From: a bacterium | Lineage (GTDB): Bacteria; Margulisbacteria; Marinamargulisbacteria; SXXA01 | NCBI GenBank assembly: GCA_947502965.1 | Contig: CANNCG010000012.1 | Location: 1 to 17,308 of the forward strand | Reading direction: 5' to 3' | DNA: 17,308 nucleotides | In this document: positions 8,062 through 15,653 of the stretch, in pieces | Layout of the letters: each line of letters starts with the position of its first letter | How positions within the stretch are numbered: the stretch's first letter is position 1 | Position numbers and translations under genes: made by a program | The notes under the pieces: generated by a model | The model's input: the letters and a program-made list of their open reading frames with translations, nothing else | Database searches by the model: none | What the model was told of the DNA's origin: nothing

Positions 8062-8536
8062 AATAACGGTCCTTTAATACAGATTCGACACTTGCAGGTA
8101 CAAATTGGGAGATATTTCCACGGTATCTGGCCACTTGTTTGACGAGGCTAGAGCTGAGGTACGAATATTTGGCATCGGTCATGAGAAAGACCGTATCCAA
8201 TTGGGGGCAGAGGTGACGGTTGATGTGTGACATTTGACATTCATAGTCAAAATCTGAAACCGCTCGTAATCCCCGTATCATCGTATAGATATTTTTGATT
8301 TTGGCAAAGTCAACCAACAGGCCTTCAAACCCTTCGACATGAACACGCGCACTATCTTTGAAAAGGGCTTGAACCATCTGAATCCGTTCTTCTATAGAAA
8401 AAAGGGTCTTTTTGTCAGGGTTTTCAATAACGCCAATATAGACTTCATCAAAAATCATGAGGGCGCGCTGGATAATGTCGCAATGTCCGTTTGTAATGGG
8501 ATCAAAGCTTCCGGGATAGATGGCTTGTCGTCTCAT
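8054..8536 (-). CDS. coaD: Phosphopantetheine adenylyltransferase
   Basis: Transfers AMP from ATP to 4'-phosphopantetheine, the penultimate step of coenzyme A synthesis, in the cytoplasm. The 160-aa length is exact for the family. The nucleotidyltransferase TxGH-type motif is YPGSFDPITNGH with His18. Further family segments are the central MIRGLRAVSDFDYECQM and the ATP-binding YSYLSSSLVKQVARY, a slight variant of the usual YSFISSS. The start codon overlaps the rsmD stop as ATGA, the common rsmD-coaD pairing. Confidence 0.97.
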   Translation of the reverse strand: MRRQAIYPGSFDPITNGHCDIIQRALMIFDEVYIGVIENPDKKTLFSIEERIQMVQALFKDSARVHVEGFEGLLVDFAKIKNIYTMIRGLRAVSDFDYECQMSHINRHLCPQLDTVFLMTDAKYSYLSSSLVKQVARYRGNISQFVPASVESVLKDRYYE

Positions 8537-9399
8537 GGTTGGGGATATTCCATTCGTGTGAGGTGGGTATCACTGTAGCCATAGACCTGCGATACGACAA
8601 GCGGAAATCCATCGGGGTAGGCGCTTTGAATACGGCTATGGAGGTGGTCTATGTTGGGCATGATTTCGTTGTCGGGAGTCTGTTTTCGTGAGGCTTTTTT
8701 GGACACTTGGCTCCACTGACCATCGGTAGCATCGAACTGTAAGACGCTGTTCTGATTCCCATTTTTTTTATCTTTGGCGGTAGGTTTTTCGCCAAACCCT
8801 GACATGATCATGTGTTCGGCCTCGTCCAATTCCCTCCCGGTGAGCCGATGTTTGTGGGATTTTTGTCTGGGGCTTTTGGGGGTGGGGGGCTGTGGAGAGT
8901 CCCTCGTGCGATGCTGTTTTTCATTGGGAAGTGGCGGGTAGTCACGGTGGTGCACAATGAACAAAACGCCCGAGGGCGACAAACAGCCTGTCTTGGCTAT
9001 GAGGAGCATGGCTTCGGTGTAGCGATCCAATTCTTTCCAAGGGGGATCACAAAAAATGACATCAAAACTATGGGGTCTGAGCATGCTCAAAAAACGTCCC
9101 ATAGGCAGTTGACTAATCTGAATGTTGGCAGGATTTGGTGCCGGTTTGAGGTGTTTTAGATTGTCTTCCAAGAGACTGGTTTGAATATCAACAAAATGCA
9201 CATGGTCGGCTCCCCTAGAGAGCGCTTCAATCCCCACGCTGCCTGTGCCTGAACAGAGGTCTAAAAAACGGCAGCCTTTGATCTGATCATGCAGAATATT
9301 AAAAACCCCTGCACGTACTTTTTCCTGTGTGGGTCTGAGAATCTCCCGTTTAGGAAATTTTAATTTTTGTCCGCGATAAATACCAGAGATAATGCGCAT
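8533..9399 (-). CDS. rsmD: 16S rRNA (guanine966-N2)-methyltransferase, with a large insertion
   Basis: Methylates G966 of 16S rRNA using S-adenosylmethionine. The ATG at 9399 (MRIISGIYRGQKLKFP) matches the family N-terminus; the frame runs on to 9492 but only over recG. Family motifs are LRPTQEKVRAGVFNIL (21-36), the SAM-binding FLDLCSGTGSVGIEALSRGA (45-64) and DVIFCDPPW (113-121), where the family usually has DPPY or DPPF. After LFIVHHRDYPPLP (about 158) there is an insertion of roughly 100 residues rich in Lys, Gln, Pro and Ser. The protein then resumes with the terminal strand pair (VSQVYGYSDTHLTRMEY), which corresponds to the usual YGDTxLSFY ending. Total 288 aa against a usual 180-200. 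The gene starts 1 nt after the recG stop. Confidence 0.88.
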   Translation of the reverse strand: MRIISGIYRGQKLKFPKREILRPTQEKVRAGVFNILHDQIKGCRFLDLCSGTGSVGIEALSRGADHVHFVDIQTSLLEDNLKHLKPAPNPANIQISQLPMGRFLSMLRPHSFDVIFCDPPWKELDRYTEAMLLIAKTGCLSPSGVLFIVHHRDYPPLPNEKQHRTRDSPQPPTPKSPRQKSHKHRLTGRELDEAEHMIMSGFGEKPTAKDKKNGNQNSVLQFDATDGQWSQVSKKASRKQTPDNEIMPNIDHLHSRIQSAYPDGFPLVVSQVYGYSDTHLTRMEYPQP

Positions 9400-9400
9400 G

Positions 9401-11482
9401 TTAATCCAATCGTTGTGTGAGTCCCCATCCATGAGACCGTATGAGCATGTGCTTGAGTCCAATGTGGGCGGTGTTTTGAAGTGTAGGGTCATACTTTATA
9501 AGATGAAAGGCTGCTTTTCTAGCCACCTTTAAAATGGCGGCATCTTCCACGAGGTCTGCAAGTTTGAATTCGGGAAGTCCCGCTTGCCGTGTCCCCAAAA
9601 CATCGCCAGGTCCCCGTATTTTGAGATCTATTTCAGACAGCCGAAAGCCGTCCGTGGTTTCCAGCATCGCGGCAATGCGTTTTCGGGCATTCTCGTTTTT
9701 GGGTGTGGCGATGAGGGTGCAGACGGAGGCGACCTTGCCGCGTCCGATACGTCCTCTGAGCTGGTGCAATTGGGAGAGGCCAAAGCGTTCGGCATCCATG
9801 ATCACCATCATAGTGGCATTGGGGATGTCGATCCCCACCTCGATGACCGTAGTGGCGACCAAGACATGACATTTTTTTTCTCTAAATCGGGTCATGATGT
9901 CTGTTTTTTCACTGGCTTTCATACGTCCATGGATGAGTCCAATCTGATAGTTTGGAAAACGCTGTTGTAGCTGGGCTTGCCCTTCCAGCGCAGAGCTGAG
10001 ATCCAAAGTTCGGGATTCTTCTATTAAGGGATATACGACAAAGAGTTGCTCGCCTTTTTGGAGGCGTTTTTCACAGTGTTGCCATACGGCTTCTTGGTAT
10101 TTTGGTTTGGCATAGAGGGTGTTGATGGGGTGTCTTCCAGGCGGCATCTCATCCAAAATGGATTTGTCCAAATCGCCAAAGGCCGTAAGCAGAAAAGACC
10201 TTGGTATAGGCGTTGCCGTCATGAATAAACAGTGAGGGTGGTACTCTTTTTGACGCAAGGTGCTGCGTTGGAGTACCCCAAAACGGTGTTGTTCATCGAT
10301 CACGGCTACCGCCAAATTGGGGATTTTGACAGGTTCTTCGAGGAGTGCGTGGGTACCGATGATGATCATGGGGATGTCGCTGCTGAGTGCGGCATGGATT
10401 TCTTTGCGTTCCCGTGAACGGCTGGCACCGGTGAGCAAATGGATAGGAATCCCCAGTGGCTGGAGGCGTTGCATACATTTGGCATAATGTTGTTCGGCCA
10501 AGATTTGGGTGGGCGCCAATAAGGCCCCTTTTTTTTGAGATTGGACAGCCATGAGTAGGGCCATGAGGGCGACGTCTGTTTTGCCTGAGCCGACATCACC
10601 TTGGAGCAAGCGATTCATAGCGTGCGCGTCTCCGACATTGCGGGCAATTTCTTGAATGACGCGTTGTTGAGCCAGCGTCAGGGTATAGGGGAGATTTTGT
10701 AGATAGGCCCTTGTGAAGGGTCCTTCGCCCTGGAGCTGAAAACGGGTGGGTTGTTGGTGATGTTCAAATCGTTTTTGTGCCAAGGCCAATTGAAAAACAA
10801 AGAGCTCGTCAAAAACAAGTCGCTGTCGTGCGTGGATGCCCCTCTCTGGGGAGCTTGGGAAATGCATCTGGTAGAGGGCGTCTTGAAAGGACATGAGTGA
10901 CAATTGCTGCTTGAGACTCTCGGGAAGGGGATCTCGAAAGTCGCGTAAATAGTCTGGTATGAGGACACTGTGTGCGATCTGGCGCATTTTGGCTGCGTAC
11001 AGACCGTAGGTCAGTGCATAAATGGGGACAATACACCGCGTGCTGTGCCGCAAGTCCTCAGCGGTGAGAAGGGACTCCACGTCTTGGCAGATGAAGTGGG
11101 GTTGGTGGGTAAAGCTGTTTTGCTCCAGTTTTCCTCGGAGCAGCAGTCTGGCCCCAGGAATCAGGATTTTGCTCAAAAACTTTTGGTTGTACCATACCGC
11201 GGTGACCATGCCCTGCGCATCTTGGATGATGGCGTTGATGACATGGAGGTTGTTTTTGCGTCTTTCTTCGGTGACAGACTGTACGATTCCGATAAATGCC
11301 GTGGGTTTGTTGAGGGTTAATTCTCGGATCATAGGGAGTGTGCGACGGTCTTCGTGAGCGCGAGGGAAATACAAGATAAAGTCGCGGACACTGTGAATGC
11401 CAAGCTTGAGAAGTGTTTTGCCCACATGGGGGCCAACGCCTTTGATATATTGAATGTCTTGATCGAGGGTGTTGTTGCGAAT
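9401..11482 (-). CDS. recG: ATP-dependent DNA helicase RecG, probable AUU start
   Basis: Branch-migrating helicase that remodels stalled forks and Holliday junctions. From the AUU start it is 693 aa. Order: N-terminal wedge with OB fold (about 40-150), helicase core with Walker A GDVGSGKT (295-302), DEQH box (397-400), TATPIPRS (from 423) and QLRGRIGRG, then the C-terminal TRG-type segment ending HMLIRSHGWGLTQRLD. The nearest conventional start is GTG at 11425, but the 19 codons before it, back to ATT at 11482, encode the conserved RecG opening QYIKGVGPHVGKTLLKLGI. The frame is closed by TGA at 11489-11491 and holds no ATG, GTG, TTG or CTG between that stop and 11425. The ATT sits 1 nt after the stop of the upstream gene. 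Identity is certain; the start is inferred. Confidence 0.95.
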   Translation of the reverse strand: MRNNTLDQDIQYIKGVGPHVGKTLLKLGIHSVRDFILYFPRAHEDRRTLPMIRELTLNKPTAFIGIVQSVTEERRKNNLHVINAIIQDAQGMVTAVWYNQKFLSKILIPGARLLLRGKLEQNSFTHQPHFICQDVESLLTAEDLRHSTRCIVPIYALTYGLYAAKMRQIAHSVLIPDYLRDFRDPLPESLKQQLSLMSFQDALYQMHFPSSPERGIHARQRLVFDELFVFQLALAQKRFEHHQQPTRFQLQGEGPFTRAYLQNLPYTLTLAQQRVIQEIARNVGDAHAMNRLLQGDVGSGKTDVALMALLMAVQSQKKGALLAPTQILAEQHYAKCMQRLQPLGIPIHLLTGASRSRERKEIHAALSSDIPMIIIGTHALLEEPVKIPNLAVAVIDEQHRFGVLQRSTLRQKEYHPHCLFMTATPIPRSFLLTAFGDLDKSILDEMPPGRHPINTLYAKPKYQEAVWQHCEKRLQKGEQLFVVYPLIEESRTLDLSSALEGQAQLQQRFPNYQIGLIHGRMKASEKTDIMTRFREKKCHVLVATTVIEVGIDIPNATMMVIMDAERFGLSQLHQLRGRIGRGKVASVCTLIATPKNENARKRIAAMLETTDGFRLSEIDLKIRGPGDVLGTRQAGLPEFKLADLVEDAAILKVARKAAFHLIKYDPTLQNTAHIGLKHMLIRSHGWGLTQRLD

Positions 11483-11483
11483 G

Positions 11484-12404
11484 TTACTTCAAGCCAATGC
11501 TGCGAACGATGGTTTCAAGGGCCTCAAAAATAGGACCTGCGGCGGGGCCTGTACTGCTTTCATAGGCATAGGTTCTGGACATGATGTCCAATCCTTTAGC
11601 GACCGCTGGATCTTTGAGTGTCTCGAGAACCCAAAGTGTTTGATAAACGCTACGTTTTGCAATGATCTGTGCCAGTACCTCTGGCTTGTCTTCTTGGTTG
11701 AGTAACTGGTAGACCTGATACTCTGTTCCGTTGCGGGGCAATGCCGCCAGTCTTGTGCTAAGAATCTCTGTATACAGCTGCAATGCTTTTTCGTTGCGGC
11801 GTTCTAGCATGGGGGGTATCGGGAGCTCTTGAAACAGGAGGACTTGCTCTAAATCTTGTTCTGCCAAGCGCAGCATCCCTGAAATTTGCGAGAAAGGGAG
11901 GACAACATATTGTTTCCAAGGGGTTGCAGTAGTGAGTTGATAGGCCCATGCGATGCGGTTATAGGCCCTTGCAAAGAGCAGTGTTTCATAGGTGATCCGT
12001 GACACCTGGTCTTTTTTTCGCAAATTGAGGACATAGAGGAGCAGCTTGTCGATGAGTTGGTGGGTGTCCTCATAGGTTTCGAGCTGATAGGTGAGGGTGT
12101 GTTGGCTAGACATATTGTCTCTCGCCGTGACGACAGAGAGGCGAAAGGCCGCCCCAATGGCCACGGGCAATTGGGCCAATACCTCGTCCGAAGAGACCTT
12201 GTCGCCTTGGGCAATAAATGTGTCTACGATCTGGCGGTATTGCAGTCGAGCGGTCCCCAATACACGCAGAGATTCAATGTGATTGGCATCCCGATAGTTT
12301 ATGACAGGGGTCGTTCGGGTGCTGCTACTTTGGGCCATTACGACGGGTGCGTTCATCACGACCACCCCCATACACAATGCCAGTGTCGTACAATAGGTCC
12401 TCAT
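11484..12404 (-). CDS. Exported helical protein of unknown function
   Basis: I do not recognise this 306-aa protein. Its ATG overlaps the purL stop as ATGA; the frame continues to 12707 but only across purL. Residues 1-24 form a Sec signal peptide with a hydrophobic core and a VMA cleavage site before Gln25. No Cys lipobox is seen at the cleavage point, so a soluble periplasmic or secreted protein is expected. The mature part is predominantly helical by composition, with segments such as LIDKLLLYVLNLRKKDQ and LQLYTEILSTRLAALP, and has no internal membrane segment or enzyme motif visible to me. It sits between purL and recG in a tightly packed run, so it is presumably co-expressed with housekeeping genes. 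A scaffold or binding role is only a guess. Confidence 0.75.
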   Translation of the reverse strand: MRTYCTTLALCMGVVVMNAPVVMAQSSSTRTTPVINYRDANHIESLRVLGTARLQYRQIVDTFIAQGDKVSSDEVLAQLPVAIGAAFRLSVVTARDNMSSQHTLTYQLETYEDTHQLIDKLLLYVLNLRKKDQVSRITYETLLFARAYNRIAWAYQLTTATPWKQYVVLPFSQISGMLRLAEQDLEQVLLFQELPIPPMLERRNEKALQLYTEILSTRLAALPRNGTEYQVYQLLNQEDKPEVLAQIIAKRSVYQTLWVLETLKDPAVAKGLDIMSRTYAYESSTGPAAGPIFEALETIVRSIGLK

Positions 12405-14638
12405 TCCCAATTGCGATGCCCCCATGCTTCTGCAATTTTCGACAATGGCACAACATAGTGTTTTTGGGATATTGAGACGGTGATCGCGTCTGTTTGTTCT
12501 GTTTTCCCCAAGGTGTCGTAATGGACCTGGTGGGTATTGAGAATCGCTTTGACGGTCTGGAGATGGATATCTTTGACGGCGATGATGTAGCCCCCGTTTT
12601 CTGAGAATAAATCGGTGATCCATGTGGTATCTGAAAGACCATTGAGTGATGCGCCTACGCGGTATCGGCCACGTTCGCCCAAGAGCATGTCCGTCATACT
12701 GGCCCATGTCCCGCCCATGGCGATATCATGGCAGGCACTTACATACGATTGCGCGGCGTAGATGGCTTTGTTGGCGGCGGCTTCTTCATCAAAACGTACT
12801 TGGGGTGCAACGGTGTTGAGGTCTCCATAAAGATTTCGGATTTGAGTGCCTCCAAATTCGGGGTAGCGTTTTCCGACGCGTAGCAGGGTCAATCCTGTGT
12901 CTCGGATATGCATGGGAACGGCTTTGCGATAATCGTCGAGTTTACCGATGACCACGATGACAGGCGAGGGGACCACGGCGCTGCCAGATTTTGATTCATT
13001 GTAAAAACTCACATTGCCCGAAATAACAGGTAGGTTTTCGCCAGGGATAAAGCCCAGTGCATGGGCCCCATCGGCAATCCCACGAACCCCTTCTTCAAAG
13101 TCAAAAAAGACACTTGGTTTTTCGGGGTTTCCATAGTTGAGACAGTCGGTGACACATAGCGGCCTGGCACCAGAGGCCACCACATTGCGTACGGCTTCTG
13201 CTACAGCATAGGCGCCACTGACATAGGGGTCATAGTCGCCATAAAGGTTGGAATCCATGCTAGCGGTCAATCCGGTGTAGCAACCCTCAATGGGGGTGAC
13301 GATAACCGCATCACTCTCTCCAGGATAGCGCACGGTATTTCCTCGGACGGCATTGTCAAAGTGACGGTAGACGTAGCGTTTCGAGCAGAGATTGGGCAGT
13401 GATAAAAAATCAGAGAAAATCGCGGGTTCAGGGAGACAAGCCGCGGGCGTTTGTCCTTCGCGGAGGATAGGTTTTGGCGTTGCGTAGCGGTCGGCCTTGA
13501 CTTCGGTGGTGATGGCAGAGACGGGGAGATCGCAGACGGTTTCGCCTCTATAGGTGGCCCAGAAACGGTTTTCTTGTAACACAGATCCGATGACGACGGC
13601 CCCGGCTCTGGGGTAGAGCTGTGGCAGTGCAAATCGGGTATTAAAAAGATCCAACACTTCTTGTGAAAAAGACTGGGGAACCGCCAAACAAAAACGCTCC
13701 TGGGTTTCGGAACACATGATGATTTCTGGGGGCAAGCCGTCCATCCATACATTGACATCATCGAGGATCACCTTGGCCCCAAAACCACCACCAACGGCAA
13801 TCTCTGATGCGGCACAGGAGATACCCCCAGCACCCAAGTCTTTGAATCCAATAGAAATTTTGCGATCGTCTACGATGAGGAGCAAGGCTTTGATGGCTTC
13901 AACCAGTACCCGTTTCAAGAAAGGATCATGAACCTGAACCGCACCTACGTTTTGGGTTTCGGCATCCAAGGTGCTGGATGAAAAACTGGCGCCTCCAAAC
14001 CCTGTGGAATCGGTGCTTTTGCCAAACAAAATAATATCGTATGGCGTTTCTTTGGCTTCTTTTGGCACATAGCTATGAATGATTTTGCTTTCTTCTACAA
14101 GGCCCAATGCCGCCACATTGACCAAACAGTTGTCGTTGTAGCTTTTGTGATACAGCGTTTCGCCACCCAGGACAGGGACACCCAGTGGATTGGCATAGTC
14201 CGATACGCCTAAAATAACGTTTTTTTCTATGGTGGAGACAAGGCTATCGGGTGTGGGGTCAATGCCAAAATGCAAACTGTTGAGAACCCCCACAACGTCA
14301 GCCCCCATACAGTAAACATCGCGAACAACGCCGCCAACGCCGGTGGCAGACCCTTCGACAGGGAGAACTTGTGAGGGATGATTGTGAGATTCATGAGAAA
14401 TGGCAATGCAGTATTGCTTTCCTTCGTGCTCGGTGAAGCGAATGACGCCGGAATCCTCGCCGATGCCAACCGCCACTTCGGACCCTGTAATGGGGAGGTA
14501 CTTTTTGAGAATGCTTTTGCTGCTTTTATAGGAGCAATGTTCGGACCACATGGCATCAAAAATATGGTGTTCTGTCAGACTGGGTTCCCGCTGGAGTAAG
14601 GTCCGAATCATATCTAAATCGCGAGAAGAAAGTGCCAT
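12401..14638 (-). CDS. purL: Phosphoribosylformylglycinamidine synthase subunit PurL
   Basis: Converts FGAR, ATP and glutamine-derived ammonia to FGAM in purine synthesis, in the cytoplasm. At 745 aa this is the small PurL form, which needs separate PurQ and PurS proteins; neither gene is in this window. Signature motifs are MWSEHCSYKSSK (30-41), SHESHNHPSQ (81-90), the glycine-rich GVGGVVRDVYCMGAD, DLGAGGISCAASE, and the second-half equivalents AVAEAVRNVVASGARPL and SGNVSFYNES. The ATG follows AAAGGA by 10 nt and lies 44 bp beyond the fur stop, so it may be expressed from the upstream fur promoter or its own. Its stop overlaps the following exported-protein gene. Confidence 0.97.
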   Translation of the reverse strand: MALSSRDLDMIRTLLQREPSLTEHHIFDAMWSEHCSYKSSKSILKKYLPITGSEVAVGIGEDSGVIRFTEHEGKQYCIAISHESHNHPSQVLPVEGSATGVGGVVRDVYCMGADVVGVLNSLHFGIDPTPDSLVSTIEKNVILGVSDYANPLGVPVLGGETLYHKSYNDNCLVNVAALGLVEESKIIHSYVPKEAKETPYDIILFGKSTDSTGFGGASFSSSTLDAETQNVGAVQVHDPFLKRVLVEAIKALLLIVDDRKISIGFKDLGAGGISCAASEIAVGGGFGAKVILDDVNVWMDGLPPEIIMCSETQERFCLAVPQSFSQEVLDLFNTRFALPQLYPRAGAVVIGSVLQENRFWATYRGETVCDLPVSAITTEVKADRYATPKPILREGQTPAACLPEPAIFSDFLSLPNLCSKRYVYRHFDNAVRGNTVRYPGESDAVIVTPIEGCYTGLTASMDSNLYGDYDPYVSGAYAVAEAVRNVVASGARPLCVTDCLNYGNPEKPSVFFDFEEGVRGIADGAHALGFIPGENLPVISGNVSFYNESKSGSAVVPSPVIVVIGKLDDYRKAVPMHIRDTGLTLLRVGKRYPEFGGTQIRNLYGDLNTVAPQVRFDEEAAANKAIYAAQSYVSACHDIAMGGTWASMTDMLLGERGRYRVGASLNGLSDTTWITDLFSENGGYIIAVKDIHLQTVKAILNTHQVHYDTLGKTEQTDAITVSISQKHYVVPLSKIAEAWGHRNWE

Positions 14639-14648
14639 GATAAAGAAG

Positions 14649-14654
14649 TCCTTT
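14649..14654 (-). promoter_or_regulatory. Ribosome binding site of purL
   Basis: AAAGGA on the minus strand, 10 nt before the ATG at 14638. It supports that start. The whole fur-purL gap is 44 bp and shows no terminator. Confidence 0.55.
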
Positions 14655-14682
14655 GGTAGGGTATTGGGTAGAGATTAAGGGG

Positions 14683-15129
14683 CTATTTACCAGATTTTTT
14701 TCTGCATTTGCTGCACTCCCCATAGATGTGGAGTGACCGGTACTCTGGCAGAAACCCTATTTTTTCACAGTAGATACTGAGATAGTCCGTGATAAAGGAT
14801 TCCTTGATTTCCAGGATTTTCCCGCAGCTGTTACAGATAATATGGTCGTGATGTTTGTCTGGGTTACTACGTTCGTAGAAAACTTTTCCATCACGGGTAG
14901 AGATTTTTTGAATCAAGCCGGCGTCTAAAAGTTGTTTGACAGTGCGATATACGGTGGCGCGCGAGAGCTTGGCTTTGTCTGCACGGAGACGGTCGATGAA
15001 ATCTTCTATTTCAAAATGGTCTTTAATTTTAAAGATTTCGTCGACGATAACACGCTTCTGTAAGGTGTATCGACCTTCGTGGGTGCTGAGATACTCTTCG
15101 AAGGCTTTATGGGGATTCAGCAGTGTCAT
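14683..15129 (-). CDS. fur: Fur-family metal-responsive regulator (Fur-like rather than PerR-like)
   Basis: Metal-dependent repressor, probably of iron homeostasis. From ATG 15129 it is 148 aa, normal for the family. A winged helix lies in residues 1-85 with recognition helix SRATVYRTVKQLLDAGLI (56-73). The dimerisation half carries the metal ligands HHDH (93-96) and two CxxC pairs (C99/C102 and C139/C142) for structural zinc. At the place where PerR has its peroxide-sensing Asp (KIVD in B. subtilis PerR) this protein has Glu (KILE, E107), as in Fur, so iron or zinc sensing is favoured over peroxide sensing. Zur cannot be excluded. The ATG lies inside the bacteriohemerythrin gene (23-nt overlap) with no evident Shine-Dalgarno. 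A TTG at 15168 would add 13 atypical residues. Confidence 0.88.
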   Translation of the reverse strand: MTLLNPHKAFEEYLSTHEGRYTLQKRVIVDEIFKIKDHFEIEDFIDRLRADKAKLSRATVYRTVKQLLDAGLIQKISTRDGKVFYERSNPDKHHDHIICNSCGKILEIKESFITDYLSIYCEKIGFLPEYRSLHIYGECSKCRKKSGK

Positions 15130-15538
15130 GATCGCATGAGTGTACAATGTCAGCGATACGAATATCAACCGTCCGAATGTGAATCACCAATCGGTCTATA
15201 AATTTGCGAATGGCAAAAATGAGATGGGTTCTGGCTGGGCTGGTATCCAACATACGTCGCATCTCATGGACCATGTCCTCAAACATGTCATGTTCCGCTT
15301 TGTGGTAGTCGTAGCCATCAAAGCTGACCTTTTTCATAATCGTTTCTTCTGCATCGAAGTGATCGATAACATAGCGTTCGAGAAACACAATAATGGCTTT
15401 GATTTGCCCCATGTCCTGATCACGAATCGCGATATCCAGACTGGTCACCAGTTGGAAAAGCTCCTGGTGTTGTAGGTCCACATGGAAATCCCCAGTTTCC
15501 AAATTTTGATTCCAATGCGATGCGTCATGTGTAGACAT
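15107..15538 (-). CDS. Bacteriohemerythrin (O2-binding diiron protein)
   Basis: A 143-aa single-domain hemerythrin; such proteins reversibly bind O2 at a diiron site and can act as O2 carriers, iron stores or sensors in the cytoplasm. All seven ligands are present with canonical spacing: H24 (DLQHQEL), H60 and E64 (HFDAEE), H79 and H83 (HKAEH), H120 and D125 (HIRTVD). There is no signal peptide and no attached signalling domain. The start is an ATG without a good Shine-Dalgarno, close behind a promoter candidate. The gene overlaps fur by 23 nt, so the diiron protein and the iron regulator are made from one transcript, which suggests a shared iron/oxygen theme. Confidence 0.92.
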   Translation of the reverse strand: MSTHDASHWNQNLETGDFHVDLQHQELFQLVTSLDIAIRDQDMGQIKAIIVFLERYVIDHFDAEETIMKKVSFDGYDYHKAEHDMFEDMVHEMRRMLDTSPARTHLIFAIRKFIDRLVIHIRTVDIRIADIVHSCDHDTAESP

Positions 15539-15541
15539 AGG

Positions 15542-15578
15542 ATCTTTGAAAGATAGTCAACTAGGCGTGGGTTGTCCA
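15542..15578 (-). promoter_or_regulatory. Candidate promoter with palindromic operator before bacteriohemerythrin
   Basis: On the minus strand TGGACA (15573-15578) and TATCTT (15550-15555) are separated by exactly 17 bp, a fair sigma70 match. The -10 overlaps a 6-1-6 palindrome, ATCTTTGAAAGAT, at 15542-15554. The 6-1-6 geometry resembles Fur-family boxes, although the TAAT core is absent. Initiation would fall within a few bases of the hemerythrin ATG, so the message would be nearly leaderless. The 115-bp gap 15539-15653 holds nothing else I recognise. Confidence 0.3.
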
Positions 15579-15653
15579 GGGGTTCTTGTTAAATGTTAGC
15601 CCAATTCCAGAGGGCGTGTCGGTGATGAAGCCGTGTTTGTTTAAAATAACGGA

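Noticed and set aside
9400..9492. N-terminal extension of rsmD
   Set aside because: It overlaps the end of recG, and the family N-terminus MRIISG begins exactly at 9399.
9584..9970. 128-codon plus-strand open frame inside recG
   Set aside because: It is the antisense shadow of a well-conserved helicase region and has no independent motif or ribosome binding site.
12405..12707. N-terminal extension of the exported protein frame
   Set aside because: This part lies wholly over purL in another frame, is rich in Arg/His and lacks any signal. The ATG at 12404 with a signal peptide and ATGA overlap is better.
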